Assembly: GCF_002234375.1 (NCBI RefSeq)
Contig: NZ_NMQV01000013.1
Location: 62,001 to 126,000 of the forward strand
Direction: 5' to 3'
Length of the DNA: 64,000 bases
Source: Pseudomonas fluvialis
GTDB lineage: Bacteria; Pseudomonadota; Gammaproteobacteria; Pseudomonadales; Pseudomonadaceae
Shown: piece by piece, positions 44,470 through 53,522 of the stretch
Numbering within the stretch: position 1 is the stretch's first letter
Layout of the letters: every line of letters starts with the position of its first letter
Position numbers and translations under genes: made by a program
The notes under the pieces: generated by a model
What the model saw: the letters and a program-made list of their open reading frames with translations, nothing else
What the model was told of the DNA's origin: nothing
The model's database searches: none

Positions 44470-45354
44470 TCAGCGCGTGCGCCACAACAGGCGCACGCTG
44501 TCGCAAACCGTCAGGGCAATCGCCAGCCAGATCGGCAGATAGGTCAGCCATTGCCCGGCAGAAAACGCCTCGTCCAGCCAGAACAGCGCCACCAGGAACA
44601 ACAGCAAGGGCTCCAGGTAACTGAGGATGCCGAACAGCCCCAGCGGCAACAGGCGGCTCGACGCCATCATGGCGGCAAACGCCAGGGCACTGAGCAAGGC
44701 CAGGCCAGGCAACAACCAGAGCAACTGGGGGGCCTGGCTGAATAGCGACGACGGACCATAAGCCAGCACCAGGTAAACGGCCAGCGGGGCCAACACCAGC
44801 ATTTCCAGAATAAATCCGGAGAAGGCATCCAGGCGCATCCAGCGACGCAGCATGAAATAAGGCGGATAGCCCAATGCGGCCAGCAAGGTAACCCAGGAAA
44901 ACGCCCCGCTGTACCACCACTCATGGGCCACGCCCACGACGGCACAGGCCACCGCCAGGCGTAGCAGCGGACGCAGACGCTCGCCATAGAACAGACGCCC
45001 GACGAGTACCATCACCAGCGGCAACAGAAAATAGCCCAGCGACACATCGAGCATGCGCCCGGCCAGTGGTGCCCAAACGAACAGGGCCCACTGCACGCCC
45101 ATCAAGGCCGCCGCCAGGGGCAGGGCCAGCGCCAGGCGCGGTTCGCTGCGCAAGCGACGCAAGGCCTGCAGCAGCAAAGGCACTTGCCGCGTCAGGCACA
45201 TCAGCAAGAGGATCACCGGGATGGACCACAGCACCCGCTGCGCGAACACCTGCAAGCCATCCAGCGGCTGCAGCACACGGACATAAGGCGGGATCAGCAC
45301 AAACAGGCAGGACGCCCCCAGTGACAGGGCGACACCCCGAGCAGACAGCGACAC
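44470..45354 (-). CDS. RarD-like EamA family transporter
   Basis: The 294-residue protein has about ten membrane segments in two EamA repeats and the RarD N-terminal pattern (GVALSLGASCLFVLIPPYVRVL; VFAQRVLWSIP). RarD proteins are DMT-superfamily exporters of unknown substrate. GTG 45354 is chosen because AGAGG lies five bases upstream; TTG 45372 is the alternative. It is convergent with the GspE gene (no gap) and preceded by an intrinsic terminator in its own direction. Confidence 0.85.
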   Translation of the reverse strand: MSLSARGVALSLGASCLFVLIPPYVRVLQPLDGLQVFAQRVLWSIPVILLLMCLTRQVPLLLQALRRLRSEPRLALALPLAAALMGVQWALFVWAPLAGRMLDVSLGYFLLPLVMVLVGRLFYGERLRPLLRLAVACAVVGVAHEWWYSGAFSWVTLLAALGYPPYFMLRRWMRLDAFSGFILEMLVLAPLAVYLVLAYGPSSLFSQAPQLLWLLPGLALLSALAFAAMMASSRLLPLGLFGILSYLEPLLLFLVALFWLDEAFSAGQWLTYLPIWLAIALTVCDSVRLLWRTR

Positions 45355-45423
45355 GCAAACCTCTCTCGACAAGGCGGGCTACCCGGCGCAGGTAGCAGCC
45401 GCCAGCATGGCATGTTCGACAGG

Positions 45424-45540
45424 CAAAAAAATAGCGCCCACCAGGGGCGCCAGAAGTCGCATTCCGGGGAGGAATGACAGAAACGCTTGCATCCACGGCT
45501 CGCAGGAGCGGGATAGGCGCATTTCACGCTTTTCGCGTGA
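45424..45540 (-). ncRNA. Candidate small RNA or attenuated leader upstream of the RarD-like gene
   Basis: Three perfect 6-bp hairpins with 5-base loops occur on the minus strand: 45540-45524 (UCACGC/GCGUGA, loop GAAAA), 45476-45460 (CAUUCC/GGAAUG) and 45450-45434 (GCGCCC/GGGCGC). The last is followed by UAUUUUUUU, a textbook terminator. No minus-strand gene lies upstream before cyaB (plus, from 45687), so any transcript ending here must start in 45541-45690. A possible promoter is TTGCCT, 16 bases, TACGAC just upstream. The terminator is 70 bases before the transporter start. The rest of 45355-45686 has no gene that I can support. Confidence 0.5.
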
Positions 45541-45686
45541 TGCAGGCCATTGCACCTTAGTCGTAGCGGCGGCCGCCGGGCAGGCAAACTTGGCCAGGTA
45601 GCGCCAGCCTCGGTATGATCAGCAAAGGCCGGCCAATCCCGGCACCGAGCGCCCGGCAGAGGCGCCGTTCAGTACACAGGGACCCC

Positions 45687-47084
45687 ATGAGCATTCCAAA
45701 AAACAGCGTCGCCGAGCGCACCCATCGCCTGCCTACGCCTCCCATGCGCGAGTACTATTCACGCGTGCTGGCCTACATGGTGGGAGCGGCCTGCATTGCC
45801 GCCGGCACCAGCATCCAGCACTTTAGTTACGATATTCTCTGGCTGGTACCCTACGCTCTGCTCTACCCGCATCTGGCTCATCAGATCAGCCTGCGTTTCA
45901 AGCAGGACTACCGTAGCCAGACCGCCACCCTTTTGCTGCTGACCGATGCCCTGCATGCCGGGCTGGGCAGTGTCTTGCTGGGTTTCTCGGTGGTGCCCAG
46001 CCTGTTGTTCGTGCTGACCATGAGTTTCAGCTCACTGATCGTCGGAGGCCTGCGTTATCTGGGCCTGTCACTGCTGGCCTTCGTCAGCACCCTGCTGTTG
46101 GGCGGCGTGCTGCTACAGCCACAACCCCTGTTCGCCAGCCCCCCCTTAGTGGCCTTGGTGGGCATCGCCTTTGCCACTCTGTACATCTGCATTTCCGCCT
46201 ATTTCGTCCATCAGCAGGGCCTGCACCTTGCGCAAGCCCGTGGCGAGATCAAACGCGAACAGGAAAAGGCTGCCCGGCTGGCCCGCAACCTGGCCAAGTA
46301 CCTCTCGCCACAGGTCTGGGAAATGATCTTCAGCGGCAAAAAGAGCGTGCGCCTGGAAACTCAGCGCAAGAAGCTCACGGTGTTTTTTTCCGATATCAAA
46401 GGTTTCACCGAACTGTCCGAGGAACTGGAAGCCGAAGCACTCACCGACCTGCTCAACACCTACCTCAACGAGATGTCGAAGATTGCCCTCAAGCATGGCG
46501 GCACCATCGACAAGTTTGTCGGCGACTGCGTGATGGTGTTCTTCGGCGATCCCACCAGCCAGGGTGCCAAGAAGGATGCGCTGAATGCCGTAGCGATGGC
46601 CATTGCCATGCGCAAACACATGAAAGTACTGCGCCAGCAGTGGCGGGCCCAGGGCATCACCAAGCCATTGGAAATTCGCATGGGCATCAACACCGGCTAC
46701 TGTACGGTCGGCAACTTTGGCGCCGATACACGCATGGACTACACCATCATCGGCCGCGAAGTGAACCTCGCCAGCCGCCTGGAAAGTGCTGCCAGCGAAG
46801 GTCAGATCCTCATCTCCCACGAGACCTACTCGCTGGTCAAGGACCTGATCATGTGCCGTGACATGGGCCAGATCAACGTCAAGGGCTTCAGTCGTCCGGT
46901 ACAAATCTACGAGGTGGTCGACCATCGCCGCGATCTGGGCGCCAAGTCCAGCTATGTGGAACACGAACTGCCCGGCTTTTCCATGTACCTGGATACCAAC
47001 GGCATCCAGAACTATGACAAGGAAAAAGTCATCGCGGCCTTGCAGCAGGCGGCGGAAAAACTGCGCGACAAGGTCATCTTCTAA
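45687..47084 (+). CDS. cyaB: Class III adenylate cyclase CyaB with MASE2 sensor
   Basis: The 465-residue protein has an N-terminal MASE2 domain of about six membrane helices (residues 30-190) and a class III cyclase domain with the metal-binding TVFFSDIKGFTELSE and FVGDCVMVFFGD, and the RMDYTIIGREVNLASRLE segment. It makes cAMP, which activates Vfr; in P. aeruginosa its activity depends on FimV and the Pil-Chp system. The start at 45687 follows AGGGA and matches CyaB; 45615 does not. Confidence 0.95.
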   Translation: MSIPKNSVAERTHRLPTPPMREYYSRVLAYMVGAACIAAGTSIQHFSYDILWLVPYALLYPHLAHQISLRFKQDYRSQTATLLLLTDALHAGLGSVLLGFSVVPSLLFVLTMSFSSLIVGGLRYLGLSLLAFVSTLLLGGVLLQPQPLFASPPLVALVGIAFATLYICISAYFVHQQGLHLAQARGEIKREQEKAARLARNLAKYLSPQVWEMIFSGKKSVRLETQRKKLTVFFSDIKGFTELSEELEAEALTDLLNTYLNEMSKIALKHGGTIDKFVGDCVMVFFGDPTSQGAKKDALNAVAMAIAMRKHMKVLRQQWRAQGITKPLEIRMGINTGYCTVGNFGADTRMDYTIIGREVNLASRLESAASEGQILISHETYSLVKDLIMCRDMGQINVKGFSRPVQIYEVVDHRRDLGAKSSYVEHELPGFSMYLDTNGIQNYDKEKVIAALQQAAEKLRDKVIF

Positions 47085-47380
47085 ACCGCAAGCTGCCTGA
47101 TAGCTGAGCACAACTGCGCGCAACCGCCCCACCACAGTGCTTCCTGAACCAGGGCCTGCCTCTGCCGGCAGCCCTCCGCCAGCCCTGCAGCAGCCATGCG
47201 CTCAGGGCGTCCCAGCCCCCCAGCAACCTGGCACAGTCCTCGCTTAGGCCTCATTGCCGGCTGGCTGTGCACGCCTGTCGCCACGTGCCAGACAGGGTGC
47301 TGGCAGATACCTGAGCGTATTCGGCCCCGCAACAGACCAGCCCGCCTCCGTGTTATGAACACCGACTGCCGAGGTTCGCC

Positions 47381-47506
47381 ATGTCCATGATTACGCTGCT
47401 CAAATGCAACGCTACCGCGCTGCTGCTTGCCCTGGCATGAAGGAGCCAGGGTATCAGTGCGTTCATCGAGCTGAAGAATGTCTGGCAAGAGTACAGCGAT
47501 CAGTAA
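47381..47506 (+). pseudogene. Small membrane-peptide ORF broken by an in-frame TGA
   Basis: After GAGG with six-base spacing an ATG at 47381 opens MSMITLLKCNATALLLALA, then TGA (47438-47440), and the same frame continues RSQGISAFIELKNVWQEYSDQ to TAA at 47504. The two parts together look like one hydrophobic small protein of about 41 residues. It may be a broken gene, a real 19-residue peptide, or chance. The rest of the 470-base gap 47085-47554 shows no gene, tRNA or clear terminator. Confidence 0.4.
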
Positions 47507-47554
47507 ACCAAAAACTCCGGCAAAAGCAGGCCAACGCGTCAGCAAGGACGTTGT

Positions 47555-48577
47555 TTAGACCACCTGCCACTGCCCCAGCGGGTCACCCTCCAGACGCTGC
47601 TGGGCAGCCAGGAACACTTCGGCACTGCTACGCCAACCCAGCGAAGCGGCCCAACGCGCGCAGTCCTGACGATCCAGCTGCACGGCAGCCAGGCAGGCCT
47701 CTGCCAGATCATCGGCCAGGTAGCCGGTCACGCCCTGCTGCACAATGTCCAGCGGGCCGGGCACGGCGAAGGCCGCCACGGGCGTGCCGCAAGCCATGGC
47801 TTCCAGCATCACCAGGCCATAGGTATCGGTACGCGAGGGAAACACCAGCACGCTGGCCTGTCGATAGGCATCGGCCAGCGCCTGGCCCTGCAGATAGCCG
47901 CGAAACTCCACCTGCGGATAGGCCTGTTGCAACGCGGTACGCTGCGGCCCGTCCCCCACCACGCATTTACGCCCTGGCAAATCCAGCTCCAGAAAGGCAG
48001 ACAGGTTCTTTTCCGCCGCCAAGCGGCCGACATACAGAAACAGCGGCGACTCGGCCGCCGCAGGCGAGCCGGGATGAAACAGCTGGCTATCCACGCCCTT
48101 GTGCCACAGGCTGGCTTGCCCCAGCCCCCAGCTCAGGCATTCCTCCTGCAAGCGCGGGGTGCTGACCAGGATCGCCTGGCTGTGCCGGTGGAAACAGCGT
48201 AGGTAGGCGATGCCCAGGCGTAAGGGCAACCAAGGCCAGCGAGCCTTGACGTAATCGGCGAAGCGCGTGTGCAGCGCCGTGGTAAACAGCAAGCCACGGC
48301 GGCGTAACCAGCCTCGCGCCGCCCAGCCCAGCGGCCCCTCGGTCGCGATATGCACGCAGTCAGGACGAAACTCGCGAATCATCGGCCCGAGCCGCCAAAG
48401 ATTCCAGGCCAGGCCGATTTCACCGTAGCCAGGACAAGGCAGGCAGCGAAAATCAGCCGGGCTGATCACCTTGACCCAATGGCCCATGTCGCGCAGCTGC
48501 GCGACCAGTGCCTGCAGGCTGGTGACCACGCCATTGACCTGGGGTAGCCAGGCATCGCTGACCAGGAGAATTCTCAT
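47555..48577 (-). CDS. GT4-family glycosyltransferase
   Basis: The 340-residue protein has the two Rossmann domains of GT-B enzymes: N-terminal MRILLVSDAWLPQVNGVVTS and C-terminal donor site (FLYVGRLAAEKN; FPSRTDTYGLVMLEAMACGTPV, with the EX7E glutamates). Relatives transfer a mannose or glucose to glycolipids. Its ATG overlaps the stop of the phosphoesterase gene (ATGA), so the two act as a pair. The likely role is a membrane glycolipid, perhaps phosphate-stress lipid replacement; this is inference. Confidence 0.9.
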   Translation of the reverse strand: MRILLVSDAWLPQVNGVVTSLQALVAQLRDMGHWVKVISPADFRCLPCPGYGEIGLAWNLWRLGPMIREFRPDCVHIATEGPLGWAARGWLRRRGLLFTTALHTRFADYVKARWPWLPLRLGIAYLRCFHRHSQAILVSTPRLQEECLSWGLGQASLWHKGVDSQLFHPGSPAAAESPLFLYVGRLAAEKNLSAFLELDLPGRKCVVGDGPQRTALQQAYPQVEFRGYLQGQALADAYRQASVLVFPSRTDTYGLVMLEAMACGTPVAAFAVPGPLDIVQQGVTGYLADDLAEACLAAVQLDRQDCARWAASLGWRSSAEVFLAAQQRLEGDPLGQWQVV

Positions 48578-49380
48578 GCCGCCTCCCCCACCACCGGCAA
48601 CGGCAGCGTGCTGCCCGATTCGGCCAGGCGGTAGAGCTCTATGCGCCCATCGCGGTGCTCAATCAGTGCCGAACAGGACTCTACCCAGTCACCACAGTTG
48701 TGATAGGTCACGCCACCCACCTCACGGATTTCCGCATGGTGAATATGCCCGCACACCACACCATCGAAACCCCGCTTGACGCACTCGTGGGCAATCGCTT
48801 CCTCGAAGTCGCTGATGAAATTGACGGCTGTCTTGACCTTGTGCTTGAGATAAGCCGAGAGCGACCAGTAGCCATAGCCCCAGCGCTCGCGCCAGTGGTT
48901 CAGCCAGCGATTGAGGGTCAGGGTGACTTCGTAGGCGCTATCACCGAGAAACGCCAGCCAGCGGTGGTAGCGTGTGATCACGTCGAACTGGTCGCCATGG
49001 ATAACCAGCAGACGCCGGCCATCGGCGGTTTCATGCAACGCCTCGTCGACCAGCTGGATATTGCCCAGCACCAGGCGTGAATAGCGCCGCAGGAACTCAT
49101 CATGGTTGCCGGTGACGTAGATGACCTCGCAGCCTCGCTTGCTCATGGTCAGCAGACGGCGGATCACATTGCTGTGGCTTTGCGGCCAATAAATCCCGCT
49201 GCGCAGCTTCCAGCCATCAATGATGTCGCCGACCAGATAGATGCGCTCGGCTTGATAGCGTTTGAGAAAGACCGCCAGGCGCTCGGCCTGGCAATCGCGC
49301 GTGCCCAGGTGCACGTCGGAAATCCACAGGGTACGGACACGCTGCTTGCGCAGCATAGTTACCGGCTTGGCTGTGCTCAT
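48574..49380 (-). CDS. LpxH-like metallophosphoesterase
   Basis: The 268-residue protein carries the calcineurin-like metal motifs in order: SDVHLGTRDCQ, GDIIDGW, GNHDEF, HGDQFD and GHIHHAEI. Related proteins in pseudomonads are annotated UDP-2,3-diacylglucosamine diphosphatase, but this subfamily, coupled to a glycosyltransferase, is not the canonical lipid A enzyme. It may dephosphorylate a lipid precursor used by its partner. MSTAKPVTMLRK at 49380 is the likely start; 49461 is not. Confidence 0.87.
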   Translation of the reverse strand: MSTAKPVTMLRKQRVRTLWISDVHLGTRDCQAERLAVFLKRYQAERIYLVGDIIDGWKLRSGIYWPQSHSNVIRRLLTMSKRGCEVIYVTGNHDEFLRRYSRLVLGNIQLVDEALHETADGRRLLVIHGDQFDVITRYHRWLAFLGDSAYEVTLTLNRWLNHWRERWGYGYWSLSAYLKHKVKTAVNFISDFEEAIAHECVKRGFDGVVCGHIHHAEIREVGGVTYHNCGDWVESCSALIEHRDGRIELYRLAESGSTLPLPVVGEAA

Positions 49381-49496
49381 GGGCTCGCCTCGGTGGTTTT
49401 TGCCGACCATAAGCGGCACTCGTGACCAGCGGATGACGAAGACAGGGCAAGTGCGTGACAATCCACGCCCTGTTCAGTCTTGCAGCGAGCAGCACG

Positions 49497-50276
49497 ATGC
49501 TCTCCGTGCGTCACTACCATCAGGAATACCTGGCCCACCAGCACAGCCACGCCCAGCTGGTGTTCGGCTTGCAGGGCCAGTTGCACCTGGAAATAGCCGG
49601 ACATGGCCAGTGCCTGGGCAATAGCCAGCTGGCCGTGGTGCCTGCCGGGATGGCCCATGCCTGTTTCAGCGCTGCCGGCAGTGATTGCCTGGTACTCGAT
49701 GTGCCCAGCGAAGACTGGCTGGATTTGCGTCTGGGTGAGCAAGCCGATGCCAGCCGACGCCTGCTCACCCAGGTCAGCCAGGTGCAACTGAATACCCATC
49801 AGCAGCAGTTGCTGGACTGGCTGGCACATAGTCCGCTGGATAACCCGCTGCTCGCCGAGCAGGGCGCTGCGTTGCTGCTAACCTGCCTGCACGCGCCGCT
49901 GGCCGGCCCATTGGCCCAGCAGTTGCCACTGGCCAAGCTGTATGCCTTTGTCGACCGGCATTGTGCCCATCCCCTGCAAGTCGCCGATTTGGCGCGCTGC
50001 TGCGGCCTGTCCAACGCCCGCCTGCATGCCCGTCTGCTCGCCGAAACCGGCCTGACCCCGATGGCCCTGGTTCGCCAGCGTCGTCTACGCCTGGCCCGCC
50101 AGCTGTTGCTGCACAGCACACTGAGCCTGGGTGAAATCGCCGTGCGCTGTGGCTACACCTCGCAAAGCGCCTTCAGTGCCGCCATGCTGCGCGATACGGG
50201 TTGTTCGCCACGCCAGTACCGTCAGCAGGCACGCGACAATATCCGCGAGTTGCGCGACAGACAGCAGCTCCCCTAG
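49497..50276 (+). CDS. AraC family transcriptional regulator
   Basis: The product (259 residues) has an N-terminal cupin (HQHSHAQLVFGLQGQLHLEIAG) and a C-terminal AraC domain with two helix-turn-helices (VADLARCCGLSNARLHARL; LGEIAVRCGYTSQSAFSAAM; TGCSPRQYR). The upstream GTG at 49455 has an AGG eight bases before it and would add 14 residues. Its partner gene is probably the downstream transporter, 33 bases away. Confidence 0.88.
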   Translation: MLSVRHYHQEYLAHQHSHAQLVFGLQGQLHLEIAGHGQCLGNSQLAVVPAGMAHACFSAAGSDCLVLDVPSEDWLDLRLGEQADASRRLLTQVSQVQLNTHQQQLLDWLAHSPLDNPLLAEQGAALLLTCLHAPLAGPLAQQLPLAKLYAFVDRHCAHPLQVADLARCCGLSNARLHARLLAETGLTPMALVRQRRLRLARQLLLHSTLSLGEIAVRCGYTSQSAFSAAMLRDTGCSPRQYRQQARDNIRELRDRQQLP

Positions 50277-50309
50277 CGCCTAGACTGGGCAGCCCGCTGG
50301 AGTGCTGCC

Positions 50310-51167
50310 ATGTCCCCACACCTCACCCCTCGTCAGGCCCTGATCGCCCTGCATATCGGCGCGCTGTGCTTTGGGCTGTCCGGTATCTTCGGCAAACTGG
50401 CTCTGGCCGCGCCTTTAGTGATCGTTTGTGGACGAGCCCTGTTCGCCGTGCTTGCCCTGGCCCCCCTGGCCTGGCGGCAGGGCAGCAGGGCACGCCCAGG
50501 CGCACTGCGCATCCTCGCCCTGTGTGGCGCCGGGCTATTGCTGGGCGGTCACTGGTGGAGCTTTTTCGTAGCTATCAAGATTTCCGGGGTAGCCGTAGCC
50601 ACCCTGGGCTTTGCCAGTTTTCCCGCCTTTACCGTGCTGCTGGAGGCGCTGCTGTTTGGTGAGCGTATCCAGCGCGCAGAGTGGCTGGTGGTTGCCCTGG
50701 TCTGCTGTGGTTTGCTGCTGGTCACCCCAGCCTTCTCCCTGGAGGCCAGTACCAGCCAGGGACTGCTCTGGGCGGTTTTGTCCGGCTTGCTGTTCGCCGC
50801 CCTGTCCGTTAGCAATCGCGCCACTACGCCCGGCGTTGCCCCGGCCCAGGCAGCTTTTTGGCAAAGCCTGGCCATCCTGCTGGTCAGCCTGCCCATGGCA
50901 GCACCGCTGCTACTTGAGATACGCACCGTGGACTGGCTGTGGCTGGCCTTGCTGGGCGTATTGTGTACCGCGCTGGCACACAGCCTGTTCGTTGCCAGCC
51001 TGAGCGTACTGAATGCGCGTACGGCCTCGGTGGTGTTCGCTTTGGAGCCGGTCTACGGCATTCTCCTAGCCTGGTGGCTGTTCCAGGAGCAGCCAGGGCT
51101 ACGCATGCTGTTTGGCGCTGGACTGATAATCCTGGCTACGCTGCTTTCGGCACGCCTGCAGCGCTGA
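50310..51167 (+). CDS. EamA/DMT family transporter
   Basis: The 285-residue protein has ten predicted membrane helices in two EamA repeats (LCFGLSGIFGKLAL; VFALEPVYGILLAWWLFQEQP, the usual conserved second-repeat motif). It likely exports a small metabolite. It is read with the AraC gene and is convergent with the SelW-like gene, leaving a two-base gap. Confidence 0.87.
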   Translation: MSPHLTPRQALIALHIGALCFGLSGIFGKLALAAPLVIVCGRALFAVLALAPLAWRQGSRARPGALRILALCGAGLLLGGHWWSFFVAIKISGVAVATLGFASFPAFTVLLEALLFGERIQRAEWLVVALVCCGLLLVTPAFSLEASTSQGLLWAVLSGLLFAALSVSNRATTPGVAPAQAAFWQSLAILLVSLPMAAPLLLEIRTVDWLWLALLGVLCTALAHSLFVASLSVLNARTASVVFALEPVYGILLAWWLFQEQPGLRMLFGAGLIILATLLSARLQR

Positions 51168-51169
51168 AC

Positions 51170-51451
51170 TCAGCGGTCGTTATGCCCCAGCGAACGCTGC
51201 GGGTCGATGCAGTCGCGGACCCTTTGCTTGAGTAGCTTGGCTTCGGGAAAACCACCGTCTGCCTGACGCTCCCAGATCTGCTGGCCATCGCAGGTAATAC
51301 GAAATACCCCGCCACGCCCTGGCACCAGGCTGACTCGCCCCAGGTCGTCGGCAAAGGTACTGAGCAACTCCTGAGCCAGCCAGGCCGCCCGCAACAACCA
51401 CTGGCACTGGCTGCAATAGGTGATTTCGATTTCAGCGCGCGACGTGCTCAT
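51170..51451 (-). CDS. SelW/Rdx-family redox protein
   Basis: The 93-residue protein has the SelT/SelW/SelH fold, with the redox motif CSQC (EITYCSQCQWLLRAAWLAQELL), and GVFRITCDGQQIWER in the second half. Here Cys replaces selenocysteine. Substrate is unknown. The start at 51451 is one base beyond the fimV-like stop, so the two genes are tightly linked; the longer frame from 51556 would overlap that gene. Confidence 0.88.
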   Translation of the reverse strand: MSTSRAEIEITYCSQCQWLLRAAWLAQELLSTFADDLGRVSLVPGRGGVFRITCDGQQIWERQADGGFPEAKLLKQRVRDCIDPQRSLGHNDR

Positions 51452-51452
51452 C

Positions 51453-53522
51453 TCAGGCAATCCGTGCCAGCAGTTCGCGGGCCTCTTCCTGCTGCTGGCT
51501 ATCGCCCTCGATGATGACCTCGTTGAGCACGCTGCAGGCCATGGCGATCTCATCACGCTCGATAAGGCTCATAGCCAGACGCAGCTTACCCAAGGTGTCG
51601 CGGTTTTCCGCCAGCTCGGGCAGATCGTCCAGTTCCAGTACCGGATCGTCGTTGCTGGCAAGACGCCCGGCGAATAGCGGATGCTCGTCGTGGTGCACTT
51701 CCTCGACTTCCGGCAGCTCGTGCAAGTTGCTACGAAACACCGGGGCCGCCGCCTTCTTGCGCTCAGCTACTTCAGCAGGAGGCGCAAAGGGGGAAACCAG
51801 ATCCCAGTCGGCATCCAGGCTCAATTCGTCAAGATTGAGGGTGAACTCGCCTTCCTGGGGCGGCGTCGTCTGTTGCGCTTCGCTCGCGGCTTCAGGTTCA
51901 CGAATATCCAAAACCAGCTCGTCGAACAGCACTTCGCTGTCCTGTGCCTGCAGCTGGGGATAAGCATCGCGGATCTTTTGCAACTGTTCGGCACTCACGC
52001 CGCTGGCCAACAACTGCTCGTAACGCGCCTGGAACGCCTCGGCATTGCCCTGCAGGCCGTAGACATCCAGCAGACGCAGTTGCAGGTCCTGACGCTGCGG
52101 CTCCTGTTGCAGCGCTTGCTGCAGGGTATTCAACGCCTGCGTCAGGTTGCCGTAGGTCAGGTAGATATTCACCGCCTCCAGCACATCCTGTTGCTTGGCA
52201 GGCCCCGTCTTGAGGGGCGGAGTGGGCGCCGTCAGGCGTGTCTCCGCCACGCTGGGTTGCGCGCGGTTGACCGCCGGCAGCGGCGCAGGACGCACTTCAA
52301 TAGGTGCAGACACCGGCGACGTGCGCCGACGCCCCAGCAGCCAGCCAGTCAAACTGCTGAGCAACAGCATCAGCAGCCCACCCATGCCCAGGGCATAAGG
52401 GGCCTGGGGCGACTGCAGCCAACTGCCCTGGGCCTGCTGCGCCAGGCTCAAGGCCGCCTGCAGCTGTTGCTGCAGCTCGGCCACCTGGCGGTCTTTTTCG
52501 ATCACCAACTGCTGCATTTCATCCAGCCGTGCCTGCAGGGCCTGCATGTCGCTACGCCGCTGCTCACGCTCAGTGGCCTGATTAGCCAGCAGGCCATCCA
52601 GCTGCGCGCGCAGGTTGAGCAGCTCGGCACTGGCCTGCGGAGTCTCCTGCGGCGGCGCGACCTGCTCTGCCTCGGCTTGCTGCGGGGCTTTTACCAGCAG
52701 TTCCTCGGGACGCCCGACAGGCAGGCCTTCGAGTGCCTGGCTACGGCTTTCCGGTGCCGACAACGGCACCGGCTCGCTCGGCGGGCGCGGGATTGGCAGC
52801 GGGTCTTCGCTGAGTGCCGGGCCACTGCTGTGCACCTGCGCAGCATCCGGCAACAACAGCGAGGTGCCGATGCGCAGACCACCGGCGCCCTGGCTAAAGG
52901 CTTGCGGGTTGAGTGCGTGGATACCGTCCATCAACTGCTGCTGGCTGAGCGTGCTGCCGGCCTGCACATAGCGCTGGGCGATACGCCACAGGCTGTCCCC
53001 TGACTGCACCACATAACGCAAACCGCGCTCCGCCGCTGGAGCCACCGGCACTGCGGCACGCTGTGCCAGCTCAGCCTGCGCCACCGCCATGGCCTGGGGC
53101 AGGGACGCCAGTGGCGCCTGCGCGCTGCCCGGCGGATCGAGCAGTACGGTGTACTCGCGCAGCAGCACCCAGTTGGGGGTAGCCAGCTCGACGATGAAAT
53201 TCAGATAAGGTTCACGCACCGCACGACTCGAGCGCACTTCGATATATCCGGAGCGCCCACGTATCGAGGGCACGAAGCGCAGCTCCCGCAAGAAGTCCTC
53301 GCGCACGATGCCAGCCCGCTCGAAGGCATCCGCTCCAGCCAGGCTGACACGAAAATCGCTGGTATCCAGGCCGTTCAGCTCATCCAGCTCAATGCGCGCC
53401 ACCAGCGGCTGATACAGGGCTGACTGCAGGCTGATCTCGCCCAGACTGAGCGCTTGTGCAGCGGTGCTGTAGAGCATCCCACCCGAGAGCATCGCCAACA
53501 GCAAGGTACGCACTTGAGCCAT
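51453..53522 (-). CDS. fimV: FimV/HubP-like polar landmark protein (short form)
   Basis: The 689-residue protein has a signal peptide, the FimV N-terminal domain (LSLGEISLQSALYQPLVARIEL), a LysM peptidoglycan-binding domain (YVVQSGDSLWRIAQRY), a coiled coil, one membrane helix (about residues 375-395), a TPR region and the FimV C-terminal motif (AMACSVLNEVIIEGDSQQQEEARELL). FimV organises the pole and activates CyaB. It is shorter than PAO1 FimV (919 residues, as I recall) and lies beside a SelW gene rather than truA, so it may be a paralogue. Confidence 0.85.
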   Translation of the reverse strand: MAQVRTLLLAMLSGGMLYSTAAQALSLGEISLQSALYQPLVARIELDELNGLDTSDFRVSLAGADAFERAGIVREDFLRELRFVPSIRGRSGYIEVRSSRAVREPYLNFIVELATPNWVLLREYTVLLDPPGSAQAPLASLPQAMAVAQAELAQRAAVPVAPAAERGLRYVVQSGDSLWRIAQRYVQAGSTLSQQQLMDGIHALNPQAFSQGAGGLRIGTSLLLPDAAQVHSSGPALSEDPLPIPRPPSEPVPLSAPESRSQALEGLPVGRPEELLVKAPQQAEAEQVAPPQETPQASAELLNLRAQLDGLLANQATEREQRRSDMQALQARLDEMQQLVIEKDRQVAELQQQLQAALSLAQQAQGSWLQSPQAPYALGMGGLLMLLLSSLTGWLLGRRRTSPVSAPIEVRPAPLPAVNRAQPSVAETRLTAPTPPLKTGPAKQQDVLEAVNIYLTYGNLTQALNTLQQALQQEPQRQDLQLRLLDVYGLQGNAEAFQARYEQLLASGVSAEQLQKIRDAYPQLQAQDSEVLFDELVLDIREPEAASEAQQTTPPQEGEFTLNLDELSLDADWDLVSPFAPPAEVAERKKAAAPVFRSNLHELPEVEEVHHDEHPLFAGRLASNDDPVLELDDLPELAENRDTLGKLRLAMSLIERDEIAMACSVLNEVIIEGDSQQQEEARELLARIA

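Noticed and set aside
45447..45587. Short minus-strand hydrophobic ORFs across the hairpin array, possible leader peptides
   Set aside because: They read through the terminator stem and lack a ribosome site; structure explains the sequence better.
46146..47135. 329-residue minus-strand ORF opposite cyaB
   Set aside because: Shadow of the cyclase domain, no family signature.
47081..47545. 154-residue minus-strand ORF in the gap after cyaB
   Set aside because: The only long frame in a real gap, but composition is irregular, there is no ribosome site and no recognisable domain. I keep it only as a very weak possibility.
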